Shown here in pieces: positions 14,146 to 21,665 of a DNA stretch of 29,956 bases. The stretch is taken from assembly GCA_959605475.1 (NCBI GenBank), contig CAUHFS010000030.1, forward strand, positions 1 through 29,956. Direction: 5' to 3'. How positions within the stretch are numbered: position 1 is the first letter of the stretch; every line of letters starts with the position of its first letter. A program made the position numbers and the translations under genes. The notes under the pieces are model-generated. The model was given only the letters and a program-made list of their open reading frames with translations. It made no database searches and had not been told where the DNA came from. Source of the stretch: an uncultured Collinsella sp. GTDB taxonomy: Bacteria > Actinomycetota > Coriobacteriia > Coriobacteriales > Coriobacteriaceae.

Positions 14146-15945
14146 GTGTCTGAACAGGTGAATTGTGGTTTTACTCATGCGTTTGGTGCACGGTTGCTCA
14201 ATCATGCGGATAGCGCAGCTCTACCGGTTGATGTACACGACTTTTCCGATGCAATCAATCGGTGTTTACTCGTCGATAAGACTATGTTTATTGCCGATAT
14301 ATTGGACAGCGAAGCACCTGTTGCGATTTGTTGTCGGCCCAAGGGTTTTGGCAAGAGCATGAATCTATCGATGCTCAAATGCTATTTGGAACGACCTGAT
14401 CACCGGCGGCCGGATCGAAGCCCGTTCGTCGGCACCCAGATTTGGCAGGCGGACGGTGGCCGCTATCGTGATGAGTACGCGTGTTATCCGGTCATCACGC
14501 TCGACTTTTCAACTGCCGCTGCGAGGCGCGACGCTGATGCTGCGGCGGCTATTCGCAGCGCTGTCGCGCACGAGTGCGCCCGATTGCTGCCGCTGCTTGA
14601 CGCGCCTGATCTGTCAAGACGTGAGATTCGTCTTATCGAGAGGGCGACGCGTGGGGTGGCCAGCGATAAGGAGATCGATGCGGCGCTTGGCGTGCTTATT
14701 AAACTGCTTCAGACAGCTTTCGATGAGCGGGTTGTTCTTCTGATAGACGACTACGACGCGGTATGTCCAAAGCGTTTGGACGCTAAGGACGACGGTAGCG
14801 TGGATTCCCTAGAGTCGCTCAGCCGAATGTTGTTCGACACCATTGCCGACGCCGGCGACTCGTTGCGATTGACGTGTCTGATGGGCGAGCGCCCCGGTCC
14901 TGCCGAGCTTGCGTTGTCCCAGCGTGGGGTTTCCTATCGATCGGCGACGCCACTGTCGAGTTGGTGTGATCGATGGTTCGGTTTTTCGGACGACGAAGTC
15001 CAGGTGCTGTTGGATTGCGTCGGTCGCAACGGCTGTCTGGATGACGCGCGTGAGTGGCTCGAGGGCTATCTGTTTGGTGGTTTTTATTGCTCGAGCCCGG
15101 AGCGCGTGGTGGACTACGCACATCGCGGTTGCGTCGCGCCTGTTCGGGCAGATCTGTATGGTTACGCTGACCGTCTGAGCGCATGCGTCGGTGACTGGAA
15201 TCTCATGCGCCTGTCCGCATTGTTCGATTTGCTTGAGCCGCATGGGTTTATTGAGGCGCCAGTGCATGTGCATGCCGAGGTGGCCGATGTCGCCAAGCCC
15301 GAAGATATCTGGACAGCGCTGTATCTGTCTGGATTTCTTACGACGGACATGACGGGGCATTCGGAGGACGGCGCGTGCCTTCGTTCCCTGCGTCTGCCTA
15401 ACAACGAAGTGCGTCAGGCGCTCCGTCTTGTAATTCTGGAATGGTTTGAGTGCGCCGTTGAGGACGTTGGAGTTATCGACTCGTTCCATGACGGGCTGTG
15501 TCGAGGAGACGAGGACACTGTAAAGCAAGCTTTGAGCTGTGCTATCGGCGATCTGGGCATCGATGTGGGCCAATCAGATATGCCGACAGCCTATCATCTG
15601 GCGCTTCAGGGGCTCTGCTTTGGACTGCCCGGCTATTGCAATCCCAGCTCCAAGCGAAGTGGCGTCTCGGATCGCTGGGATATCCAGGTGATTCCCACCG
15701 GTCGGGTGTTTGACGTGGCCGACACGCTCGGCATGCTCGATGAGCGACCGCTCATTACGGTCAACATGTTGTACGACCCTGGCGTCGATGCCCTGGGCCT
15801 GGAACTGTTGGCGGTTCAGGCGCTGCTCGACATAGAGCGCGACGGCATCGATGATATCCGCGTGCCGCGCCCCGCCGTCGGGCGCATGCGTTGGGGCTTT
15901 GGCTTTGACGGTCAGCGTGTGTCCGTGGTGTGTCAACGACTGTAG
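14146..15945 (+). CDS. AAA-ATPase-like protein of the DUF1703/PD-(D/E)XK family, divergent
   Basis: A 599-residue protein starting with GTG at 14146, chosen for AGAAGGAG eight bases upstream. LLVDKTMFIADIL and RPKGFGKSMNLSMLKCYLE (64-82) match the opening of AAA-ATPase_like/DUF1703 proteins, where the P-loop is RPRRFGK. LLIDDYDAV (199-206) is Walker B. GQ/GGF..SPERVVDY-like blocks follow (FGGFYCSSPERVVDY). In relatives the C-terminus is a PD-(D/E)XK nuclease with GR.D and ExK motifs; here DRWDIQVIPTG is all that resembles it, with no clear ExK, so the nuclease is probably inactive. These genes are numerous and variable in gut anaerobes and their role is unknown. High GC fits residence in this genome. 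Confidence 0.75.
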   Translation: MSEQVNCGFTHAFGARLLNHADSAALPVDVHDFSDAINRCLLVDKTMFIADILDSEAPVAICCRPKGFGKSMNLSMLKCYLERPDHRRPDRSPFVGTQIWQADGGRYRDEYACYPVITLDFSTAAARRDADAAAAIRSAVAHECARLLPLLDAPDLSRREIRLIERATRGVASDKEIDAALGVLIKLLQTAFDERVVLLIDDYDAVCPKRLDAKDDGSVDSLESLSRMLFDTIADAGDSLRLTCLMGERPGPAELALSQRGVSYRSATPLSSWCDRWFGFSDDEVQVLLDCVGRNGCLDDAREWLEGYLFGGFYCSSPERVVDYAHRGCVAPVRADLYGYADRLSACVGDWNLMRLSALFDLLEPHGFIEAPVHVHAEVADVAKPEDIWTALYLSGFLTTDMTGHSEDGACLRSLRLPNNEVRQALRLVILEWFECAVEDVGVIDSFHDGLCRGDEDTVKQALSCAIGDLGIDVGQSDMPTAYHLALQGLCFGLPGYCNPSSKRSGVSDRWDIQVIPTGRVFDVADTLGMLDERPLITVNMLYDPGVDALGLELLAVQALLDIERDGIDDIRVPRPAVGRMRWGFGFDGQRVSVVCQRL

Positions 15946-15949
15946 CGGC

Positions 15950-15961
15950 GGGCGAAAGCCC
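15950..15961. terminator. Short GNRA-type hairpin between convergent genes
   Basis: GGGC-GAAA-GCCC followed by TTT on the plus strand, in the 20-base gap between the ATPase-like gene and the convergent glycosyltransferase gene. The stem is only four pairs, so termination is doubtful. Confidence 0.3.
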
Positions 15962-15965
15962 TTTA

Positions 15966-16985
15966 CTACTCGGCGTCCTTCAGGGGCGGCATGGGCTTCC
16001 AGTTGGGGTCCTTGACGATCTTGCGGGCGTCCTTCATGCCGCGGCGCAGCGCCGGAATGCCGGTCTTAAAGCATTTGTCGACTGCTGCCAGACGAATGAA
16101 CTCCTTGCAGAAGGTCGCGGCATTGCCCAGACGGAACAGCATGGGGTGGTAGTCACCGTAGATCTGCATATAGCGAGCGAGGAAGCCTCGGTTGCGCATG
16201 ATGTAGTAGCGGTTGGTGTCGCTCGTGGAGTTGAGCTGTCGTTTGCCGGCGATATCCCAGTTGGAGACGGCGCGGGCGCGCTTGAGCACCACGTCGGCAA
16301 CCACGGCGGCGGGGAAGTGCTGGCTGGCCACGTAGCCGTAGCAGGCATCGTCGCCGTAGATAAAGAAGCGCGCGTCGGGCAGGCCAATCTTGTCGACCAC
16401 GCGGCGCGAGAACATGCCGCCCTCAAAGCACAGTTGGTTCATGGTGCGGTAGCCCTCGGGCCCCAAGTCCCACTTGGCGATGGGGTTAGGGATGCCGAGC
16501 GAAAGGATGAGCTGGTACTGCCAAAAGAAGGCGCCGCCGTCAAAGTCCAGGCGCGAACCCTGGATGACATCGTAGCGGTCGGTCCACTTGGCAAGACGCT
16601 CGATGCCTTCGGGGATGACGAGCACGTCGTCGTCCATCACCCAGAACCACTGGGCCCCCAGATCGTAGGCGCATTTAGTGCCGGCGGAGAAGCCACCCGC
16701 ACCGCCGCCGTTTTCGAGTTGCGGGGCGTAGATGACACGGTCGGTGCCGCCCTGCGCGTCGGGCTGCTCGGTGTCGATGCCCCACAGGCTGGCCAGGCGC
16801 TCGTTGAATGCGGTGCACATGGCCTCGGTCTCGCGCGAATTCTCGTTATCGACAATCACGATGCGCCAGGGCGTTGCCGTGAGCTCGGTCATGGAGTCGA
16901 ACAGGTTGGCCAGGAGTTCCTGGCGCTTGTACGTAACGACAACGATGGCGAGCTTATCGATGGGAGCGGGAAGGGTTGAAGGCAT
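15966..16985 (-). CDS. GT2 glycosyltransferase, rhamnosyl/galactofuranosyltransferase-like
   Basis: A 339-residue GT-A enzyme. LAIVVVTYKRQELLANLFDS opens the fold, IVIVDNEN binds the nucleotide, GGAGGFSAG follows, and WFWVMDDDVLVIPE carries the metal-binding acidic motif. A later FFIYGDDACYGYV provides the likely catalytic acidic residues, and the histidine/tryptophan region AVSNWDI resembles GlfT- and WbbL-like proteins. It has no transmembrane segment and probably acts at the inner face of the membrane on a lipid-linked sugar. The start at 16985 is the first codon before the conserved region; AAAGGA lies rather far (12 bases) upstream. It is divergent from the five-gene glycosyltransferase operon and probably helps build the same polymer. 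Confidence 0.82.
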   Translation of the reverse strand: MPSTLPAPIDKLAIVVVTYKRQELLANLFDSMTELTATPWRIVIVDNENSRETEAMCTAFNERLASLWGIDTEQPDAQGGTDRVIYAPQLENGGGAGGFSAGTKCAYDLGAQWFWVMDDDVLVIPEGIERLAKWTDRYDVIQGSRLDFDGGAFFWQYQLILSLGIPNPIAKWDLGPEGYRTMNQLCFEGGMFSRRVVDKIGLPDARFFIYGDDACYGYVASQHFPAAVVADVVLKRARAVSNWDIAGKRQLNSTSDTNRYYIMRNRGFLARYMQIYGDYHPMLFRLGNAATFCKEFIRLAAVDKCFKTGIPALRRGMKDARKIVKDPNWKPMPPLKDAE

Positions 16986-17147
16986 GGGGCAATATATCCT
17001 TTCACGCGCGGCGGGCGAGCGCTGCGCGGAAGCTATCGAATACGTCCTTGGGACTGTCCTATTGTAAAGGCTCGGCGCACCTTGACGGCAAGCTTTGAAT
17101 AAAACGCAGGAACCTGCCATGGGCCCGCCGCATGACGTGCGGCTACT

Positions 17148-17177
17148 TTGCCCGCAAGAGGCTCCATAGATTATATA
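17148..17177 (+). promoter_or_regulatory. Possible promoter of the glycosyltransferase operon
   Basis: TTGCCC (17148-17153) and TATATA (17172-17177) are 18 bases apart, four of six matches each. The same AT-rich patch reads TATAAT on the minus strand (17175-17170) and could serve the divergent gene. About 60 bases remain to the TTG start. Confidence 0.35.
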
Positions 17178-17241
17178 AACGCCCGCTGGCGCGCTGACCC
17201 TTTGATACCATGAAACGACAGGTATTTCCTAAGGAGCACAT

Positions 17242-18345
17242 TTGTCTACTAACGTCTCTGGCAGCCCTGTTCTGTCGCTGCTTATTCCCATTTACAATGT
17301 TCAGCGCTACCTGCGCGAGTGTCTCGATTCCGCCTTGGCGCAGACGCTCAAGGATATTGAGATCATCTGCATTAACGACGGGTCGACCGACAACTCGCCG
17401 GCGATTATCCGCGAGTATATGGAGCGCGACCCCCGTGTCAAGATGATCGACAAGGCCAACAGCGGCTACGGCGACTCGATGAACCATGGTCTGGAGATGG
17501 CGCGGGGCAAGTACGTTGGCATCTTGGAGTCCGATGACTTTATGGCGCCCGACGCACTCGAAAAGCTTGTCTCGGCCGCCGATAGCAATAATGCCGACTT
17601 TGCGAAGGCGAACTTTGATTTCTACTGGTCTAAGCCCGAGGAACGCCGTTCGCTGCACGAGATGTTTAAGGCCAAGGACTGCGGCAAGCCGGTGCACCCG
17701 AGCGATACGACTCAGTTCTTTAAGCAAAAGCCGTCGATTTGGTCGGCCGTGTACCGTCGCGATTTTCTTGAGCGCAACGGCATTAAGTTCCTGCCGACTC
17801 CGGGGGCATCCTTTCAGGACACGTCGTTTGCCTTTAAGGTGATCGCGTGCGCCGATAAGGCTGTTTACCTGCATGATGCCGTGTTGTCGTATCGCCAGGA
17901 CAACGAGAATTCCTCGGTCAATTCTTCGGCTAAGGTCTTTTGCGTCAATTCCGAGTATGCCGAGATTGAGCGTTGGATTCGAGAGGATTATGCCCGCGAC
18001 CACGCAAGCGGCGATGTCGCGCGCATGCTCAAGTTCAATCAACTCATTAAGTACGATTCGTATATGTGGAACTACGTGCGCTTGGCGCCTAAGTTCTATA
18101 AGGAGTTCCTGGTGCAGATGGCCAAGGAGTTCCAAGCGGCCTTGGACGCGGGGGAGTTTTCGCTTGACGACCTCAAGCCGTGGAAGCGCGCAAATCTCGC
18201 TGCCATCCTCAAAGATCCTGAGGGCTGGGTTGACGAGCATCCGAGTTTTGCGACGGATGGTGCCTTGGGGCGTGCTAAGTATTACGCCTCGGTTGGAGGC
18301 CCAGGCGTGGTTGCTGCCTTCCTCATCGAATCGCTGAGGGGGTAG
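17242..18345 (+). CDS. GT2 glycosyltransferase, first gene of the operon
   Basis: A 367-residue GT2 protein that begins with TTG at 17242 (AAGGAG six bases before). VLSLLIPIYNVQRYLRECLDSALAQTL-type N-terminus, INDGSTDNS for UDP/TDP-sugar binding, and ILESDDF (acidic metal-binding triplet at 97-99) place it in the GT-A fold; FLPTPGASFQDTSF holds the likely acceptor-side acidic residue. It lacks membrane segments. It is a close paralogue of the gene at 19467-20585. The next gene starts six bases after its stop. It probably adds a sugar to a surface polysaccharide or glycolipid; donor and acceptor cannot be read from sequence. Confidence 0.88.
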   Translation: MSTNVSGSPVLSLLIPIYNVQRYLRECLDSALAQTLKDIEIICINDGSTDNSPAIIREYMERDPRVKMIDKANSGYGDSMNHGLEMARGKYVGILESDDFMAPDALEKLVSAADSNNADFAKANFDFYWSKPEERRSLHEMFKAKDCGKPVHPSDTTQFFKQKPSIWSAVYRRDFLERNGIKFLPTPGASFQDTSFAFKVIACADKAVYLHDAVLSYRQDNENSSVNSSAKVFCVNSEYAEIERWIREDYARDHASGDVARMLKFNQLIKYDSYMWNYVRLAPKFYKEFLVQMAKEFQAALDAGEFSLDDLKPWKRANLAAILKDPEGWVDEHPSFATDGALGRAKYYASVGGPGVVAAFLIESLRG

Positions 18346-18351
18346 GTCGAC

Positions 18352-19392
18352 ATGGGAGAGGCCTCGCGTCCTAAAGCTACCATTGTCGCCCCCGTTTACA
18401 ACTCTGCGCGCTCCATTCAGCGATGCCTCGATTCGCTGCTGGCCCAGTCCGAGCGCTCGATTCAGGTTGTCTGTGTCAACGACGGCTCGACTGATGATTC
18501 GTTGAACGTGTTGCGCCAGATCGCGCAGGCCGACGATCGCGTACTGGTGATTGACCAGGAAAACGCGGGTGTCTCGTGTGCTCGAAATGCCGGCATCGAT
18601 GTCGCCGAGGGCGAGACCGTCTTTTTTGTGGACGCCGACGATTACATCGATGCCCAGACGGTCGAGCGGGTGCTGCATGCCATGGAGTCTGCGGATGCCG
18701 AGGCCGCCGTTTTTGGCGGCGTCTGTGAACCTGCCGACGCTGCCCCCAAACGCGTCCAGCAACTCATGAGCCCCAAAGCTGGTGCCTTCGGCGCCCGTGA
18801 TTCCCAACTGCTGTTCCATTCGAATGCGCAGCCCTATGCCTGTCGTGCGGCTTTTTCGCGCGAGCTGCTCAATCGCGAAGGCATTCGCTTCGCCCCCGGT
18901 TTGGCTTTGGGCGAGGACGTCGTCTTCCAATTTGCGGCTTATGCGCTTGCCCGCAAGACCGTCGTCATGCCGGACAAGTTCTACCACTACGTGATGGAGA
19001 GCGAATCGGCGACGCACGAGTTCAACAGTGCCGAGGCTCGCGCCAAAAAGCTTGACTCCCACATGAGGATGCTCGAGGAGGTCTTGGAGGACTGGGCGGC
19101 CTACGGTCTTTTGGACCTGTGTCCCGGCGAGCTGATTACCTGGTTCTTGGACCTTATCGTGTTTGATTTGGCGCGCTTGGATGCTGATGGCTTCCATCGC
19201 GTGGCGGCTCGCGTCAACATGGACCTCACGACGTTTTTGGGAACGGTGTGGGCGGATATGCCTGCTAAGGGCGCCGTTCGACGTGTTGCCCACAAACTCG
19301 TTGCGGCGACCTCGGGCGTTTCAATGGCAGACGCCACGCTGTTCTATCTTTCGACTCGCGGTCTCAAAGCCTGCCTGGAGCGCTTTATCTAA
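18352..19392 (+). CDS. GT2 glycosyltransferase, second gene of the operon
   Basis: A 346-residue GT2 protein. ATIVAPVYNSARSIQRCLDS, CVNDGSTDDS and FFVDADDYID (DxD-type site) are intact, and GLALGEDVVFQF carries the ED pair that usually acts in the catalytic step. The start at 18352 has GGGGGTAGG just upstream and lies six bases after the previous stop, so co-transcription is clear. The C-terminal third (from about 230) is helical and not conserved with its neighbours. The sugar is not known. A 74-base gap follows, long enough for an extra promoter (TAAAAT near 19424), although none is convincing. Confidence 0.88.
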   Translation: MGEASRPKATIVAPVYNSARSIQRCLDSLLAQSERSIQVVCVNDGSTDDSLNVLRQIAQADDRVLVIDQENAGVSCARNAGIDVAEGETVFFVDADDYIDAQTVERVLHAMESADAEAAVFGGVCEPADAAPKRVQQLMSPKAGAFGARDSQLLFHSNAQPYACRAAFSRELLNREGIRFAPGLALGEDVVFQFAAYALARKTVVMPDKFYHYVMESESATHEFNSAEARAKKLDSHMRMLEEVLEDWAAYGLLDLCPGELITWFLDLIVFDLARLDADGFHRVAARVNMDLTTFLGTVWADMPAKGAVRRVAHKLVAATSGVSMADATLFYLSTRGLKACLERFI

Positions 19393-19466
19393 TTCCAAGC
19401 GCTGCCGCCCGCCGCAACTCGGCTGCTAAAATAACCCTGTTATACGCTATTCAACAGGAGGTTCTC

Positions 19467-20585
19467 TTGCAGAACTCTGATACCCCTAAAGTTTCGCTGC
19501 TTGTCCCCATTTGCAATGTCGAGCGCTATCTGCGCGAGTGCCTCGATTCCGCCGTGGCGCAGACGCTCAAGGACATCGAGATCATCTGTATCAACGACGG
19601 CTCCACCGATAGCTCGCCAGATATCATCCGCGAGTACATGGAGCGCGACCCCCGTGTCAAGATGATCGACAAGGCCAACAGCGGCTACGGCGACTCGATG
19701 AACCGCGGCCTGGAAATGGCGCGCGGCGAGTACGTGGGCATCCTTGAGTCCGACGACTTTATGTTTGAGGATTCGCTCCAAAAGCTGGTCGCCAAGGCCG
19801 ATGCTGAACATGCCGATGTGGTAAAGGGTGACTTTTACCTGTATTGGTCCACGCCCAGCGAGCGCCGTGAGCTGTTTGGGATTGTCGACGAGCATATGAC
19901 GGGCGCTGCGTATCGTCCCGTCGATCGCCCGGGCATCTTCTACCGCAAACCTTCCATTTGGTCGGCTATCTATCGGCGCGAGTTCCTCAACGACAATCAG
20001 ATTCGGTTCCTTCCCACGCCGGGTGCTTCGTATCAGGATGCGGGTTTTAACTTTAAGGTCTGGGCATGCGCCGAGCGTGCCGCGTTTATTGCGGACCCCA
20101 TTTTGTGCTATCGCCAAGACAACGAGAAGAGCTCAGTTAATTCGCCCAACAAGGTGTTTTGCGTGTGCGACGAATATGCTGAGATGCAACGTTTTTTGGA
20201 CGAGCGTCCCGAGCTCAAGGCTCAGCTTCAGGGCATTTTAATGCGCATGAAGGTCGATACGTACCGTTGGAATGATGAGCGCCTGGTCGATGAGTTGCGC
20301 GAGCAGTTTTGGGAGAAGGCCTCTCCCGAGCTCAAGTCCGATTGGGATGCCGGTCGCTTTGACCTGTCGCTGTTCGATCCGCGTGGCGAGACCGACTTGC
20401 GCCTGATGGTCAAGTCGCCCCGCGCCTATATCGATTCGCGCTTTGGCTTTAAAAAGCCGGGCAAGATCAATACGTTTAAGCACTACTTTAAGATTGGCGG
20501 GCTGCCGCTGGTCTGGCGCGTGCTGACGTATCAGCGCACCTACGGTGATAATCCGCACCCCGATGACGTTCCGGTCGCACAGTAG
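19467..20585 (+). CDS. GT2 glycosyltransferase, paralogue of the first operon gene
   Basis: A 372-residue GT2 protein starting with TTG at 19467 after CAGGAGG. Its first half is nearly the same as the protein at 17242-18345: the same RECLDSA.AQTLKDIEIICINDG block, the same ERDPRVKMIDKANSGYGDSM, and ILESDDF (95-97). At the DNA level 19638-19704 equals 17419-17485 base for base. The second halves diverge more, so the two enzymes may use the same donor on different acceptors. One cysteine replaces the usual tyrosine in the opening motif (VPICNVERY against IPIYNVQRY). Twelve bases separate its stop from the next start. Confidence 0.88.
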   Translation: MQNSDTPKVSLLVPICNVERYLRECLDSAVAQTLKDIEIICINDGSTDSSPDIIREYMERDPRVKMIDKANSGYGDSMNRGLEMARGEYVGILESDDFMFEDSLQKLVAKADAEHADVVKGDFYLYWSTPSERRELFGIVDEHMTGAAYRPVDRPGIFYRKPSIWSAIYRREFLNDNQIRFLPTPGASYQDAGFNFKVWACAERAAFIADPILCYRQDNEKSSVNSPNKVFCVCDEYAEMQRFLDERPELKAQLQGILMRMKVDTYRWNDERLVDELREQFWEKASPELKSDWDAGRFDLSLFDPRGETDLRLMVKSPRAYIDSRFGFKKPGKINTFKHYFKIGGLPLVWRVLTYQRTYGDNPHPDDVPVAQ

Positions 20586-20597
20586 GAGCACTTGACT

Positions 20598-21665
20598 ATG
20601 GCTACCCCCAAGATTTCCGTTGTCGTTCCCATCTATAACGTGGAGGAGTGCCTGGCCTGGTGCCTGGACTCCCTGCTTGCGCAGGACATGCCCGATTGGG
20701 AAGGCGTGCTGGTCAACGACGGCTCGCCGGACGGCTCGCGCGATATTGCGGCTACCTATTGCGAAAAGGACGCGCGCTTTACGCTGGTCGATAAGGAGAA
20801 CGGCGGCCTGTCGAGTGCGCGTAATGCAGGCATCGCTGCGTCCACGGCGCCTATCGTCGCGTTTTTGGATTCTGACGACCGGTTTACGCCCGATGCATGC
20901 CGCGTGATCGTCGATACGTTTGAGCGTGAGCACTGCGACGTTTTGACCTTTGGCGCGAACCCGTATCCGCTGGAGGCGGGGTATCCGTGGCTTAACTATG
21001 TACTGAGCCCGCGCGATGTGTCGTTTGAAGGCTATGGCTCCGACCTGCTGTTTAAGGAAGCGTCTCGCCCCTTTGCATGGCGCACCGCTTGCAAGCGTGA
21101 GTTTTTGCTGGGCAACGGGATCGTGTTCGACGAAACCGTCAAGTATGGCGAGGACCAGGTCTTCGATTTTGCCGTGTACGGTCGCTCGCGCAAGACCGCG
21201 CTTATCTCGAACAAGCTGTATGACTACCGTGTGGCGCGCAAGGGTTCGCTCATGGACACCATGCGCTATGACGACGAGACGCGACTGCTGGAGCACGTGA
21301 AGATTTACTCCGCGGTGCTGGCTGACTGGCAGCGCGACGGTCTCGATGCCCAGCATGCCGAGGACCTGGCGTACTTCCTGTGCGATCTGGTGCTGTACGA
21401 TGCGCTCAGGTTGCTGGGTTCGGACTGCGGCAAGGTGTTCGCTGCCGTTGCCACGGCGCTTGCCGGTTCTGCCGTGGGCAGCGATGCCGCGCTCGCGCAA
21501 TGCGCTCCTTCTGTTGCCGCTATGGTGCGTGCGGCGCTTGCCGGCAAGGCCCCCAATGTCCGCGAGTGCAAAAAGCTCATGTTCGATTACGACGTCTTGA
21601 GGTTTGGGCGCCTGGGTGCCTGCAAACGTATGGCAGCGAACGCCCTGGGAAAGCGAGAAGTGTAG
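20598..21665 (+). CDS. GT2 glycosyltransferase, fourth gene of the operon
   Basis: A 355-residue GT2 protein. ISVVVPIYNVEECLAWCLDSLLAQ, VNDGSPDGS, GGLSSARNAGI and FLDSDDRFTPD form the complete GT-A N-terminal half; KYGEDQVFDF supplies the later ED pair. The ATG at 20598 is chosen because AGGAG stands nine bases before it; a TTG at 20592 in the same frame is closer than usual to that site but cannot be excluded and would add two residues. It belongs to the common EpsJ/WfgS-like group of small GT2 enzymes. The next gene starts directly after its stop codon. Confidence 0.87.
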   Translation: MATPKISVVVPIYNVEECLAWCLDSLLAQDMPDWEGVLVNDGSPDGSRDIAATYCEKDARFTLVDKENGGLSSARNAGIAASTAPIVAFLDSDDRFTPDACRVIVDTFEREHCDVLTFGANPYPLEAGYPWLNYVLSPRDVSFEGYGSDLLFKEASRPFAWRTACKREFLLGNGIVFDETVKYGEDQVFDFAVYGRSRKTALISNKLYDYRVARKGSLMDTMRYDDETRLLEHVKIYSAVLADWQRDGLDAQHAEDLAYFLCDLVLYDALRLLGSDCGKVFAAVATALAGSAVGSDAALAQCAPSVAAMVRAALAGKAPNVRECKKLMFDYDVLRFGRLGACKRMAANALGKREV

